Part shown: piece after piece, positions 10,207 through 21,528 of the stretch | How positions within the stretch are numbered: position 1 is the first letter of the stretch | Layout of the letters: each line of letters begins with the position of its first letter | Origin: Phyto melanocephala | Taxonomy: Eukaryota > Arthropoda > Insecta > Diptera > Rhinophoridae | Reading direction: 5' to 3' | Assembly (NCBI GenBank): GCA_941918925.1 | Contig: OW799233.1 | Location: 80,665,797 to 80,729,796 of the forward strand | DNA: 64,000 nt | Notes under the pieces: generated by a model | Told to the model about the DNA's origin: nothing | Databases searched by the model: none | The model's input: the letters and a program-made list of their open reading frames with translations, nothing else | Position numbers and translations under genes: made by a program

Positions 10207-11848
10207 ATGGGTAAAAGTAGATATGAGACTACGAAGAAATGGAGGGAAGAGTTAAAAAAGGACGAAGAAAAAATGAAGAAGTACCGGAAAAAAGAAGCTG
10301 AAAGACAGCGTGCTTATCGAAGAAAAATTGCAGATGCAGCCAAAAAAGACAAAACGATTCTTCAAGAAAAAAGAACAAAAGATCGCATTCGACAGCAAAA
10401 GCGGAGAAGAAAATTAAATGAAATTGAAGGTAACTTTATGGCTGACTCTTATTATAAATGTAGACAAGCTTTGGGAAAACCTGTAAGAAAGGTAGAGTAG
10501 GCCTTGCCAATGGACCTCAATAAAAAAGTTGAAGTAATTGAGGTTTTTTATAAGAAATATGTACTATTCACAGCACGTGAACAGGAAAAACACATTGGCC
10601 TAGTTGAAAGTATTAAAATAATCAAATAATTCGTCTTGCGAGATGAAATAAGTGTTCAAGCTCCTGGCCGAAAAGACACAGTAATCTATGATGGGAAAGT
10701 AGTTGCCAAACGCTTTATTCTGTTGGAGAAGCTTACCAACTATACAAAAATGAATTCAGCACAGGAAGTCTTGGAAAATCATTATTTTTCAGCACCGACC
10801 AAGCTATGTACAATTAATAGACAAAATGCCGCACAATATGTGTCTTTGTAAATACCACGCAAATTTTGCTTTTTTGTTGGAGTCCTGTGCAAAAGTTATA
10901 CCAACCTTTCCAGATACATTTGAAAGGTTCTTACAATCAGTATGTTGCAATGTAATGGATGAAAATTTTATGATCGGAAATTGCGTGAATTGCGTGCGAG
11001 AGATAGAACATGATTTGATCCCTCTACACTTCCATACAGAAATGGATAAAAATGTGAGATGGAAGTATTGCAGAAAAATTGATACCCGTTTAACGTTAAG
11101 CTATACGGTAGCTCCATTGGCGGAGCTAATTCATGAAATAGAAACTCAACTGCCGATTTTCAAATTGCATAGCTTTGTAAAACAATGCCAGCAAAGATAT
11201 TTTAACGATAAAAAGATAAACCTTAAAGATAATGAAGCAGTTTTTCAAATAGATTTTGCTGAAAACTATCGACTGATTAATCAAAATGAAATTCAAGATG
11301 CTCACTTCAGCTATCAACAGGTCACCATTTTCACATGCGTTGCGTGGCTCTTGGGAAAAAGTAAATCGTTTGCTATTATTAGCGACAAATTAAGCCACAA
11401 GTTTGATGTTTACCGTTTCATTACGAAAATTATGGTTCAAATAAGAGAACAACATGAAGACATATCATCTATTGTCATTTCTTCCGATGGGAGTAGCGCT
11501 CAGTTCAAAAACAATTTCATTTTGAAAAGTATTCCTTCTTTTGTAAACGAATTTAGCTGCCAATATTTAGAATGGAACTTCTTTTCAACATCACATGGTA
11601 AAGGTGCAGTTGATGGAATAGGTTCTACTGTTAAAAGAAAGGTCTGGCAAATTGTGAAAGCAAATAATTTAATATTGCCAGATGCTTTCTCCTTTTATGA
11701 ATGTGCTCATAATAACGTGGAAGGTGTTAATTTGCTCTATGTCGCTGCCAAAGAGATTGAAAAGTTTTCTGTTAATCTCAATAAAAAATGGCAAAATGTC
11801 CAGCCCATTCCAAAAATAAAAAAAACTTCAATCGTTTTCATATCATGA
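10207..11848 (+). pseudogene. DDD-type transposase of the 7-kb transposon (Sola-like candidate), broken
   Basis: Residues 1-97 (10207-10500) form a very basic, Lys/Arg/Glu-rich, probably helical DNA-binding region, bZIP-like in composition. After TAG at 10498 and TAA at about 10627 the same frame resumes at 10636. A frameshift near 10830-10850 then leads into the long frame 10826-11848. That part shows CLCKYHANFAFLL, a Cys pattern (VCCNV, NCVNC), VFQIDFAENY (candidate first Asp), ISSDGSSAQFKNN (second) and SHGKGAVDGIGSTVKR (third). The SDG...QFKN and HGK..VDG..KR motifs are typical of a widespread uncharacterised animal transposase group; Sola is my best guess. At least three lesions make it inactive. 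Confidence 0.6.
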
Positions 11849-12041
11849 TAGTCAGTATATAAATGTCTCTCGAACTGCGTATTCATTAAGAGAATAGTAT
11901 GTAGTAAGAAATGAATTTAACTTTTTATGTTTTTCTATTGCTATTATTACCGAATAAATTTTGTTTGTTTTTAACTTTTTTTATGCATATACTAACAAAA
12001 TCTATATTTTATTACTTAAGAATACTATAAGAGAAAAATCT

Positions 12042-12420
12042 GTCACGTACGGTATGTCACGAACGATATTAAATCTTGTTCATTACAAAATCATTCAAAA
12101 ACTTTTTTTATTTAAAAATTACGTATTATAAAGGAAAAATATTTTTTCTTAGTGTAAGAATTTAAAGAAAGAAAAAAACTTCCACAATTCGCAGATTTTT
12201 TCATAATTTTACATACATCTTAACATCACTTCCGTTTTATGTCACGTATGATAAGCACTTATATCGCCCGATATTTGGGCCGACAAGGTTCCCAATGTGA
12301 AGAATTTTTTTTTCAATTGTAGTACCCCCTGAGTGTAACATATTGTTGAAATTGCTTTTTGGTTACCACTATTTTTGCAAAATTTGTACCACTCTGTAGG
12401 CGTACAAATGTCACGTACGA
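12042..12420 (+). repeat. Subterminal motif cluster (right side)
   Basis: Four GTCACGTACG-like motifs lie at 12042, 12056 (GTCACGAACGATATT), 12241 (GTCACGTATGAT) and 12410 (GTCACGTACGAT), all within 400 bp of the right TIR and in one orientation. They match the left-side motif at 5985. No gene lies in this stretch after the transposase stop at 11848. Confidence 0.5.
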
Positions 12421-12441
12421 TGACATGGAAATGCCCATATG

Positions 12442-13855
12442 TTATGGGTTTTGCTGTGCCATCCGGATAACGATGTGATAAAACTGCTCCTATACCACTT
12501 TTTAAAGCATCGGTCGGTAAAATTATTGGTAATTTTTCGTCATAATGAACTAAGTTTGTCAGTTGAATTGTATCTTTTTTTAATGTCTGAAAAGCTTCTT
12601 TCTGTTTTGGACCCCATACAAACTTAACATTACTTTTCCTTAACTCATTCAAAGGTACAGATTTTGTTGAAAAATTTTTAATATATTTATTGTAGTAGTT
12701 TAGCTCTCCAATAAAAGCTTATACTTCTTTGACGTTATTTGGACTAGGCATCAGGCTAATTGCCTCTACGCTTTTTTCTGATGGCATGACACCGTTTGAG
12801 TCAATTACATGTCCAACGTATTAAATTTTGCTTTGAGCGAATGAAATTTTTTTTTTTTTAATCTAAGACCATGATGCTCTAACCTTTGGAATAAAATATT
12901 TAAATTTTGAATATGTTCATCATTATTTCGACCAGTTATTATAATGTCATCAAGATACACTGCACAACCAGGAATTTTGGAAAATATTTTTTCCATAAAC
13001 CTTTAAAAAATTCCCGGTGCTCTTGAAATTCCAAATGGCATTCTTTGGAATAAACCAAGTGGTGTATTTATAGCCATAAATTTTTTTGACGAACCAGATA
13101 AAACAATTTAAAGATAAGCATCACTTAAATCAATTTTACTAAACAATTGACCACCTTGCAGTTTGTGAAATAATTCTTCGATTCTAGGAATAGGATACCT
13201 ATCTATCTCAATTTGTGAATTGAGTGTTATCTTAAAATCTGCAACAATTTTTAGACGTCCATCTGGTTTCTTTATTATGACAATTAGAGAAGCCCATTCG
13301 CATGATTTAATATAGGTTTTAGGACATTCGCCAATACTAAACGAATAATTTCAGCTCGAACAGCTTCATGCTGGCTAAAAGGTATATTATAAAGTTTACA
13401 AAATTTTAGCTTAGAATTCGGTTTTAGTTTAATTTCAGCTTTAAATGTTGTACATTGACCAAGACTTGGCGAAGAAAGATTATTATCATCAGTTATTTGC
13501 TTAATACATAGCTTCTGATAATAGTTTTTGAGTTGATTTTTTAGTAGCGAGATTGCTCAAGCAAATATAACAGTTATCAGTAGAGAAATTTATTTCAAAA
13601 TTTAGCTTACGAAACCAAAAAAAGCCCAAAATATTTGTAGCTTTTTCGTTATTTACTACTTAGAGAGGTAGATCATAGGAACGATTATTCCAGAGAACAC
13701 ATACCTTTATGTATCATTTAAGAGTAAGGATATTTTCCACCATATGTACGTAACATTTTGTTTGTAGGAAAACATTGTGGTTGACCCAGTTTATTATAAG
13801 TTGTTCATCCAATTAATGAACAAGTAGCCCCCGTGTCTACTTGAAAAGAGTATTT
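12442..13855 (-). pseudogene. Gypsy/Ty3 retrotransposon pol remnant (protease, RT, start of RNase H)
   Basis: Read on the minus strand from 13855 downwards. An aspartic protease motif VDTGATCSLIG lies at about 13800-13850. The RT palm has GGQLFSKIDLSDAYL near 13120-13170, FQRMPFGIS near 13030 and the active site YLDDIIITG at 12925-12965. The RNase H start, FVWGPKQKEAFQTLK, lies near 12600-12625, and the copy is cut at 12441 by a foreign TIR. Several stops and frameshifts interrupt it, for example after SDAYL. Integrase and LTRs are missing. The matching gag lies at 18158-18720, beyond an inserted LINE. Confidence 0.85.
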
Positions 13856-14068
13856 TTTTTTTTTAATATTTATTTACAACTCAAGTACAAAATTATTCAG
13901 AATATATGACCTCAGCGCCAAAGGGCATTGATGAGGCAAGCTGGCAAAAAGGAATACCACAAATAACCTTCATTATATTTTAAACAATTTTTAGTATGTA
14001 TAATAATAATAATAATTATATAACTATTATAATTTTATAAATATTTTACATATAAATAATTTAATTAT

Positions 14069-16949
14069 CTACAAAAGAAGCGCCTCTAGGTTTTGAAATA
14101 AATGATCTTTCAGACGTGATTTAAAAAGCGATATTTTATTTTGATTTTTCAAAGTTGATGGTAATTTGTTATATTCAAAGATAGCCATGTACTCAATACG
14201 TTGTTTTGTGGTTTCTAGTCTACACCTGGGTAACCATAAATTTTGTTGATTTCTTGTATTAAAGATCAATTGGTTTTGTAAAAAATTAACAGTATGATAA
14301 CCAATGTTGTTTAAGGATTTATACACATACATCAACATATGAAACATGCACAGTGTATGAATTGGCATAATTGGTTTGCAAACATTGCTATAAATAGACA
14401 TTGTTGAAAATGTAAATTATATACAATTTTAAGGGCTTTATTTTGCATACTCTGAAGTGCTTTTAGGGCTGCTGTATTCTTATATCCATATATCATAACC
14501 ATATAGTTTAAGTAACTTTGTACCAACGCATGATAAAGCAATAATTTAGTTTCCTTGGTCAATATATTTTTCATCTTATATAGAATACCAATCGCAGGAG
14601 CAATCTTACCTTTTATTACAGAAATATGTGTGTCCCAAGACAGATTGCTCTGTAGAGTTATACCCAGATACTTTACAGTATGCGTTTCATGTACTACATT
14701 GCCATTAACAAACACGTTAAAACTGTCGTTCGTAGTATTAGAAAGTGGTTTAAAACGAACCAATTTGGTTTTGTCCGCATTTAAAACCAACCTATTTAAT
14801 CTAGCAAATTCAAATATTAAGGATATATCCCGTTCCATATTTGTTTTCAAAGCCAAATCATATTTATAAGGATAGAATAAGCTTACGTCATCAGCAAACA
14901 TAAATAAACGACCACTCAAATTCAAATTGCATAAATCGTTTAAATAAATTGAAAACAGCAACGGTGCCAGACAGCTGCCTTGAGGCACGCCACAAAAAAC
15001 GTCCAACAGTTTACTCCTCACTCCATTAATTTTAACAAACTGCTTTCGATTTTTTAAATAACTTTTAAACATGTTTAGCTCCTTACCTACGATCCCGTAA
15101 TACCTTAATTTTCGCAGCATTATATCATGATCAACTAAATCGAATGCTTTTGAAAAATCCAGAAACAAACCCGCTACTCCCTTGGACCCCTGATCCAGGC
15201 CATCGCATATATAATTTATTACATTTACCACTGCCTCCTCAGTACCACAGCCCTTTTTAAACCCATACTGGTATTTATAAATTATATTATTGCCTTCAAT
15301 GTATGATAAGAGCTTTTGATGAATTATTTTTTCAAAGATTTTATCTACAGTTGAAAGAATCGCAACCGGACGAAAGTTTTGAATAGTTGATGTTTTTAAA
15401 GTCTTGGGGATTGGAACTATCTTGCTTACTTTTAAACATTCAGGATACTCAGAAGTAGTAATTATTTTGTTGTATAATTTTACTAATATTGATATAATCT
15501 TTTCTTTGCATGTAACAATAAATTTTGGTGTAATGTTGTCATATCCAGCTGATTTTTTTACGTTCAAATTGCTTATGATTTCATCTATTTCCCCCGAGGA
15601 AATAGTTTGCAGGGAAAAACGGTCCATGGTCTGACACAATGTTCTAAGAAGATTGCAGTTGTCACCCGGAACCACCGGTATCTCTCTCCTTAAATTACTT
15701 ACAGATTGAATAAAATATTCATTGAAAGATTCAACCTTGATTTTGTCATCTGTAATTAACATGCCTGTAGAAGTTTGAATATTAAAATTTTCTTTTGATT
15801 TTCGTCCAAGAACACTGTTCAAAAAATTCCAGCTCTTTTTGGGGTCACATTCGAAACTATCTTGTCATAATAATAATTATTCCTTGATCTTTTACATGCT
15901 ATCTTTATGACTTTGCTAATATGCTTCAAAAGTTCATCATATTTACCATCTCTTGCCTTCCTTCGCTTAATCAATAATTTTCGTTTTAACAAAATTAGTG
16001 ATTGAAGATTTTTATTAATCCAGGGGGTAATCTCAAATCTTAGCTTAACCTTAGTTTTACTACTTTTTGTCGAATTTTCCATAGCATCTTCCAAACAGCT
16101 TATAAGATTTTCCGCAATTACCGAAGAACTTTCAGACATGTCGATTTCTGGTAATTTATAACTTAAATATTTATTAGCCTTATCATAATCACAGTTAGTT
16201 TTAATTCTTTCAATGCAACGACATGAAATAAAATTGCTTACTAACTTGCAACTAATAATGTTATGATCCGTTAACTTGCATTCAACAGAATCTACAAAAA
16301 TTTTATTATAGACGTTACTAAACACCTGGTCAATACAGGTTTTGCTAATAGGCCTTGTTATTAAACTATGACAATTATAACAATCATAGTTTTTGAATAA
16401 ATCAGATAACTCTGAAAATTGTCAAGTCTGAAATAAGTCAATATTTGAGTCACCCACTATCACAACTGGTCCTTGTGTAATGCCATTCATAAAATTCTCA
16501 AACATATCCAAAAAGGATCTAATACAACATTTTTGAGAAGGATAAAAAGATAAAATTTTCAGTGGTTTACTGTCAACTCGAAAATCTGCTAGGGTAATCA
16601 AAATCATTTCCACAAAATTTTCACTCTTGCACATCTCTACCGAAAAATTTAATTTTTCACTCACGTACAGCGAAGTACCACCATATCCATCATTCCTACA
16701 ACAGTGAACATTAGCCTACCCAGGAATAAAATATAATTGGCTTAACTTTGCATCAAACCACGTCTCCTGAACAGCAATTATATCAGGTAGTTTTGAAAGA
16801 CTAGCTATTAGAGATTTAAACTTGTTGAACTTATTAAGTGAAGAAACGCTTCTAATGTTTACACTTATTATATTTAAAAAATTACAATTTATATTAAAAA
16901 TATAATCGTTAAATTTTGAAAAATTATTAAAATATTGATTTATAATCAT
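14069..16949 (-). pseudogene. LINE ORF2 (APE endonuclease + RT), several frameshifts
   Basis: The endonuclease opens near 16949 (ISVNIRSVSSLNKF, then DIIAVQETWF) and continues at 16422-16664 (VVIVGDSNIDLF) and 15819-16325 (LTDHNIISCKL). RT is well preserved at 14332-15822. It has KSAGYDNITPKF, FRPVAILSTVDKIFEKI, QYGFKKGCGTEEAV, FLDFSKAFDLVDHD, GVPQGSCLAPLLFSIY and the intact active site FMFADDVSLFY. A final shift near 14332-14401 leads to the C-terminal domain ending at 14069. At least four breaks split a frame that would otherwise be about 900 residues. The element is dead, but the catalytic motifs are not eroded, so inactivation is fairly recent. Confidence 0.85.
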
Positions 16950-17008
16950 AAAATGTTAAGAAAAGAAAAAAACGAATACGATATACATAACTTTATATAT
17001 TTAAAATA

Positions 17009-17998
17009 TTAAGTTGAAACATACTGCACATGATCATCAACACTGGTAACATCAGCCACTGCACCAGGCTCAATGTTTGTCACTGATCTACGGTTCCACG
17101 GCTTTGCGTTTGTAGTTGCATTTAACAAAATTTGATCTACATCCTCCTCACATTTTATCATATTTGGTTTTGATATTGCACTTCTTTTGTAAAAAACACG
17201 TCCATTTCTGGCAAAAACATGGTTATACCCAACATTTTTTAATGTCTTTGCATATTGCAAAAGATTTAATGTCTCTTTGCAGAGAAAATCGTTAACAAAA
17301 ACCTCATTCATTGTCTTGCTTTCCTTTAGTTTCGGTTTTGCCGACATTAATTTATCTTTAAATGATTTAGAAGAAAATTCTACGACCATACTTTTCTTTT
17401 TATTTGACACATTTCTATTATTGTTTTTGTTACGGAGAAAATAAGCATTTTCAATATTCTGAGAAACCATATCTACTCCAAGATTTTTTGACATCTCAAC
17501 CACTGCTTCTACTGCGGTGGTGCCTTCAGCCACCTCTAGACCTCTAACAATACAATTGTTTTTTACGCGATCAATGTTTAACAATTTGACTGATAATTTC
17601 AGATGATTAACTTCATTCTTCAGCTTTTGATTTTCTATTTCCATTTGACATAATTTCTTTTTGTTTTCAGCTACACCCCTTAAGATATCATCATACTGTT
17701 TTGCCATAAACTGAATAGTCTCTTGAATGTCAGACAGCTGATCTAATTTGTTAAGCTTTGTTTTGATATGTAACAATTCACTTTTTAATTCGCACTTATG
17801 GCAAGCAAAAATCTCACTCTCATTGTTTATAAGGTACTCAAACTGACGTTTGTCCAGCTAAGTGCATTGTGAGTGGTACTTTTTGGCGCATTTATCACAC
17901 TCAATAAAATCCTCCTTCTCTTCTTGAATTTGCAATTTGCATTGTTCACAATTTATAATTTTCTTATTGGGGATACTTTTACGACGTGTACCTGGCAT
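17009..17998 (-). pseudogene. LINE ORF1 with PHD-type zinc finger and coiled coil
   Basis: The start codon is at 17998. The first 75 residues contain a PHD-like finger: CEQC, then CDKC, H..QC and CHKC pairs. Within it an in-frame TAG lies at 17860-17858. From 17776 downwards a coiled coil (residues about 80-140, LxxL heptads) leads into an RRM-like segment (NNCIVRGLEV, SMVVEFSSKSFKDKLM) and the baculovirus-FP-like VNDFLCKETLNLLQYAKTL. This domain order is known from ORF1 of CR1/L2-group LINEs, where the protein binds RNA and multimerises. Only the single stop breaks the gene. Confidence 0.8.
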
Positions 17999-18157
17999 TT
18001 TTTATATGCTTACAATGCACAACACTTTAAATTTGTTATTTTAAATATTTTTTATTAATAAATAATGGCTAAAACTGAAGTAATTGAATTTTAAATTATT
18101 ATGATTTAACACTGCACAAAAAACTCAACTTCTATTCAACAGGGTTGCCAGCCACTC

Positions 18158-18720
18158 ATTGATTTTAATATTTACAAAAATTTTCTCATTCTTTGATAAG
18201 CTTGTATCATATATGTACTTCGAAATGCGACTGCTCCAATATTTCAGTTAAATCAATAGTTTCCAAAGATTCACTACTAATTGTTACTGAGTTTACCTGA
18301 TTCTTATTCTTACTAGAATTAACTTTTATTGCGTATGATTTGTCTGTATATTTTACCTTACACTGACACACACTGGAAATATGGCCTTGTTTCAAACAAA
18401 TTTGTGTAGTTTTGTTGCTGTAATGAAATTTCATTCCCGTAGCCTTGCTCTTCCACTTTACCGTCCACTAGTTTCTGTAGAAGTTCAAGCGGTTCGCTAC
18501 CGACCTAGAAAACAAGCTCGTTTTATTTCATCAGATTAAACACCATTTGCTACAAAATGCTGTTCTAGCTGAAGAACATGTGTTGACCAGTTATCCACGG
18601 TTTTTGAAATAGTCCGAAAAGATGAGACAGTTGATTGAGACTTTTCTGATACAACCAATCTAAATAATCTTTGCTGATTTTCATCCATCAACTGATTTCA
18701 AAATTGTTGATTTGGTAACT
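18158..18720 (-). pseudogene. Gypsy/Ty3 gag remnant
   Basis: Minus-strand readings contain VDNWSTHVLQLEQHFVANGV followed by SDEIKRACFL, the helical core of Gypsy gag (18500-18600). They also show a zinc-knuckle remnant CLKQGHISSVCQC at about 18360-18395. Near the LINE junction the frame reads DTSLSKNEKIFVNIKIN, which leads naturally into the protease at 13850 once the LINE is removed. Stops and frame changes break it. The frame open at 18207-18434 is a partial, shifted view of the same gag end. Confidence 0.6.
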
Positions 18721-18807
18721 TGAAGATGTTAAAGTAATTGTGCAATTGCTTGAGAATCCATTATTCGTGGTTTCGGAAAATATCCTCGTAGCCTAATATA
18801 GTAATTC

Positions 18808-20458
18808 TTACACCCCAATTCTAAATAACAATTCCCTGGGAATTGTTTCCCTATTCCCTGTTCCCCTATTCTAAATAATTTCTCCCGGGAAAATTTGTTC
18901 CCTTTTCCCTTATTCTAAATGAACTTCGAAATTGGGAAATTGTTCCCTGCGAAAAAAGTAGGTATTATGAAAGGTAATTAAAGGGAGAATGTAATAACAA
19001 TTTTTGGGAAAAAATCCGCCAACAAATTCAAAGGGAGTTGTGACAAAAATTTAAGTATTTAATATTTTTTTATAAAAATTGCGATAAATATTGTAATTTA
19101 TTGTTACTTTTAGGATAAAAACAACAAACAGGAAGCAGAATAATGAATTGTTTTTTAGTTTTAAAATAATTTTAATTTTTATTTATCTTTTTTTTAATTT
19201 TTGAAGTTTTTAAATTTTTTTAATAAAATGCTATATTTATTTAAAAAAATGTTATACTACATACATACATAGTATATAAGAAATGGCTTTATTACAGAAA
19301 TTTATTAAAGATTATTCGCAATATTTTTTCTAATATTTTTCTATTATATTTTCTAATATTTTGGGCAATGGATAAATATTGTGGTGAGTCTAAGGATACC
19401 ACATTATTATCCTGAGCGCTCAAATAATCTAAACTTTCTACATCGTTTACTTCAGCCTTGCATTTAAAATGAATGCAGATATTATGCAACGCACAGCAAA
19501 ATTTTGTTATTTTAGCAGTCTTTTTTGGAGCGTAGTGCAGCTGTCTAGCACCAAGAATGCACCTCCATCTATTTTTTTTAAACACCATTAATGCGTTCAA
19601 CCACATTTCAACACTTGGAGTGAATTTTATTTCAACAGACTCATCCTGTGGGCATTTTTAAGCCTCCTTGAAAAAATGCAAGTTTTATTTATGAATTGTC
19701 TGTTATCATTCAAAACTTTACCAAGAAGCCAATAATTGCTGCCACCTCTAAGGTATTCTTGCTCAAGGTGACCACGCATTTCGCTAAAATTCCAAATAAA
19801 TGAATCGTGACACGCTCCGGGATGCGAGGCATCAACATACTGAATCCTCAGCTCATGATCACAGACCTTTAATTTTTTGAGTTCCGTCAACACATCCAAT
19901 AACGTTTGGAATGCCATACTTCACATAAAGAGCTAACGCAACTTTCCGTTTTGCACTTCAGTTCTGCAGAAAGTTATCTACATTGGGCGTAAATGCTCCT
20001 CAAATATATTAATAACTTCTGGAGAAATTGCAAAGGACTTACGTTTGGGCTGAATACCTTAACACGTCCAACAGATTCTAACCTTCCAAAAGTAAAATTT
20101 ACAAAGTGTGCGTTGCTGGCGTCACTTAGCATTTTCCTTTCTACCCTTTGCTTATTCGTGTGCTTCAGAGTTTTCTGCTTCAGCTATTATTATTATTAAC
20201 GCTACACTAAACATTTTTGTTCACTTTTAACAATTTTTTTTTTATTATTTACGAATATTCACGTTTTACGCTAAAAATTATTAGCAAATATTTTGTCAAA
20301 ACATAACAGCAAAAGCAAACAGCTGACTTCGAAAATGTAAAATTCTCTCTCCCTTGTTATTCCCTTCCCCGACTGTTTAGAATAGGGGAATTTTATTCGC
20401 GGGAAAAATGTATTCCGGGGAATTCATTTCCCTGGGAATATTTAGAATTGGGGTGTTA
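18808..20458 (-). mobile_element. PIF/Harbinger DNA transposon, 1645 bp, with TTA target duplication
   Basis: The perfect 17-bp TIRs CACCCCAATTCTAAATA lie at 18811 and, inverted, at 20439-20455. They are flanked by TTA at 18808-18810 and 20456-20458, the Harbinger target preference. Subterminal TTCTAAATRA and GGGAAATT-type motifs repeat inside both ends. The element sits in the decayed Gypsy region. It carries a minus-strand nuclease remnant but no recognisable Myb-like accessory gene. Confidence 0.9.
19292..19917 (-). pseudogene. Harbinger (HARBI1-like) nuclease, C-terminal part, frameshifted
   Basis: Positions 19627-19917 read DASHPGACHDSFIWNFSEM, the block with the second catalytic Asp (HDS). 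After a frameshift near 19570-19606, in an A-run next to the catalytic Glu of VVERINGV, the frame 19292-19606 gives KNRWRCILGARQLHY and CCALHNICI, the conserved DDE_Tnp_4 tail. The block with the first Asp (GC.D.TH) is missing upstream. HARBI1-type nucleases cut out and insert these elements with a Myb-like partner. This copy is incomplete and inactive. Confidence 0.85.
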
Positions 20459-21528
20459 ATTTTTTAATCTAAAAAATAGGTAAGACATTTATTTCAGTAA
20501 AAGGTTTTAAATGTAATGAACAATATAAAAAACATGAAAACTAAAATTGTATATTTGATGTATAAACAAGTAAGAGCGCTATATTCGGCCGTGCCGAATC
20601 TTATATACCCTTCACAAAGTGTAGTCGTGCAATAGCAGTAGCTTGCATCACCATTCCTCAATTTATAGGTACCTTTGCTATTGTTTGTAGATATAATATG
20701 CCTCTAGAGATATTCGTGAACAATTTTGGATAAAGCGGGCTCTAATCGATAAAGTTAAAGCCAGAATTTTTTTTTTTTTTTTAATATATGTATATTCCAA
20801 AAATTTACAAACGAAAATCTATTTTTTTCAGCTTTTAGACAACCGAGAGTATCATCTGAAAGGACTTGAATAGTGCAATATAAGGCACTATAAAAAAATT
20901 AAAAATCATGTTGGCCGCCACTACAAAATTGCAGACTATAAATTTATATATGGGTCAAGTCTGGTATTTTAAAATGTAACTTTTTGAACCCCCTCAATAT
21001 TGGTATCAAATGAAGAGCATGACCTGTAAATTACAGTAAACTATGAAAAAGTAAAAATTCGAGATGGCGGCCTAAATAAAATAGTAAATATATTGGTCAA
21101 ATATGATAATAACGGCTTTGTCCCCTTTAACGCCCACAATATCGGTATCAAATGAAAGGGCTTGACCAGTAAAATACATAAAATTGTTGAAAAATGTAAA
21201 ATCTAAGATGGCGTCTAAAGCAAAATGGTGGACAATTTTTTGTCTTAATCCTATTAATATGGGTATTAAATGAAAGGGCTTGGCTAGTAGAATATAGTTA
21301 CCAATGTAGAAATTCAAAATCGAAAGTGGCATCGGAAATAAAAAAGAAAAATGACGTATAATTTGAAATCTAGGTTAAGCTACGATGTGGAATTATACCT
21401 TATGCACATGATGTTGAAGGGTATTATCAGATTCGGCACAGCCGAATATAGTACTCTTACTGGTTTTAAATAATTATTGCCTATGACTTTGCCGATTAAA
21501 GACCAATTTATCCAAAATTTTTCATATA

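Larger units (their letters stand above)
5456..12441 (+). mobile_element. 7-kb cut-and-paste DNA transposon with 18-bp TIRs (Sola-like candidate)
   Basis: The perfect inverted termini CATATGGGCATTTCCATG lie at 5456-5473 and 12424-12441. The subterminal motif GTCACGTACGAT recurs near both ends. A broken transposase gene occupies 10207-11848. A Jockey-type LINE (6159-10048) is nested in the left half with its own target-site duplication, so the DNA transposon itself is only about 3.1 kb. The flanks do not match one insertion site: T2 repeat on the left, Gypsy pol on the right. Either the locus was rearranged after insertion or the two ends come from different copies. The superfamily assignment is tentative. 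Confidence 0.7.
13856..18157 (-). mobile_element. CR1/L2-like non-LTR retrotransposon, near full length
   Basis: A 4.3-kb minus-strand LINE: poly(A) tail as a T-run at 13853-13866, ORF2 at 14069-16949, ORF1 at 17009-17998, and a 5' UTR reaching about 18157. Gypsy coding sequence resumes on both sides: KIFVNIKIN on the upstream side, then FQVDTGATCSL downstream. The LINE therefore landed between gag and protease of an older Gypsy element. A clear target-site duplication could not be read. RT motifs (FLDFSKAFDLVDHD, FMFADDVSLFY) and the PHD-finger ORF1 point to the CR1/L2 group; the exact clade is uncertain. Confidence 0.85.
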
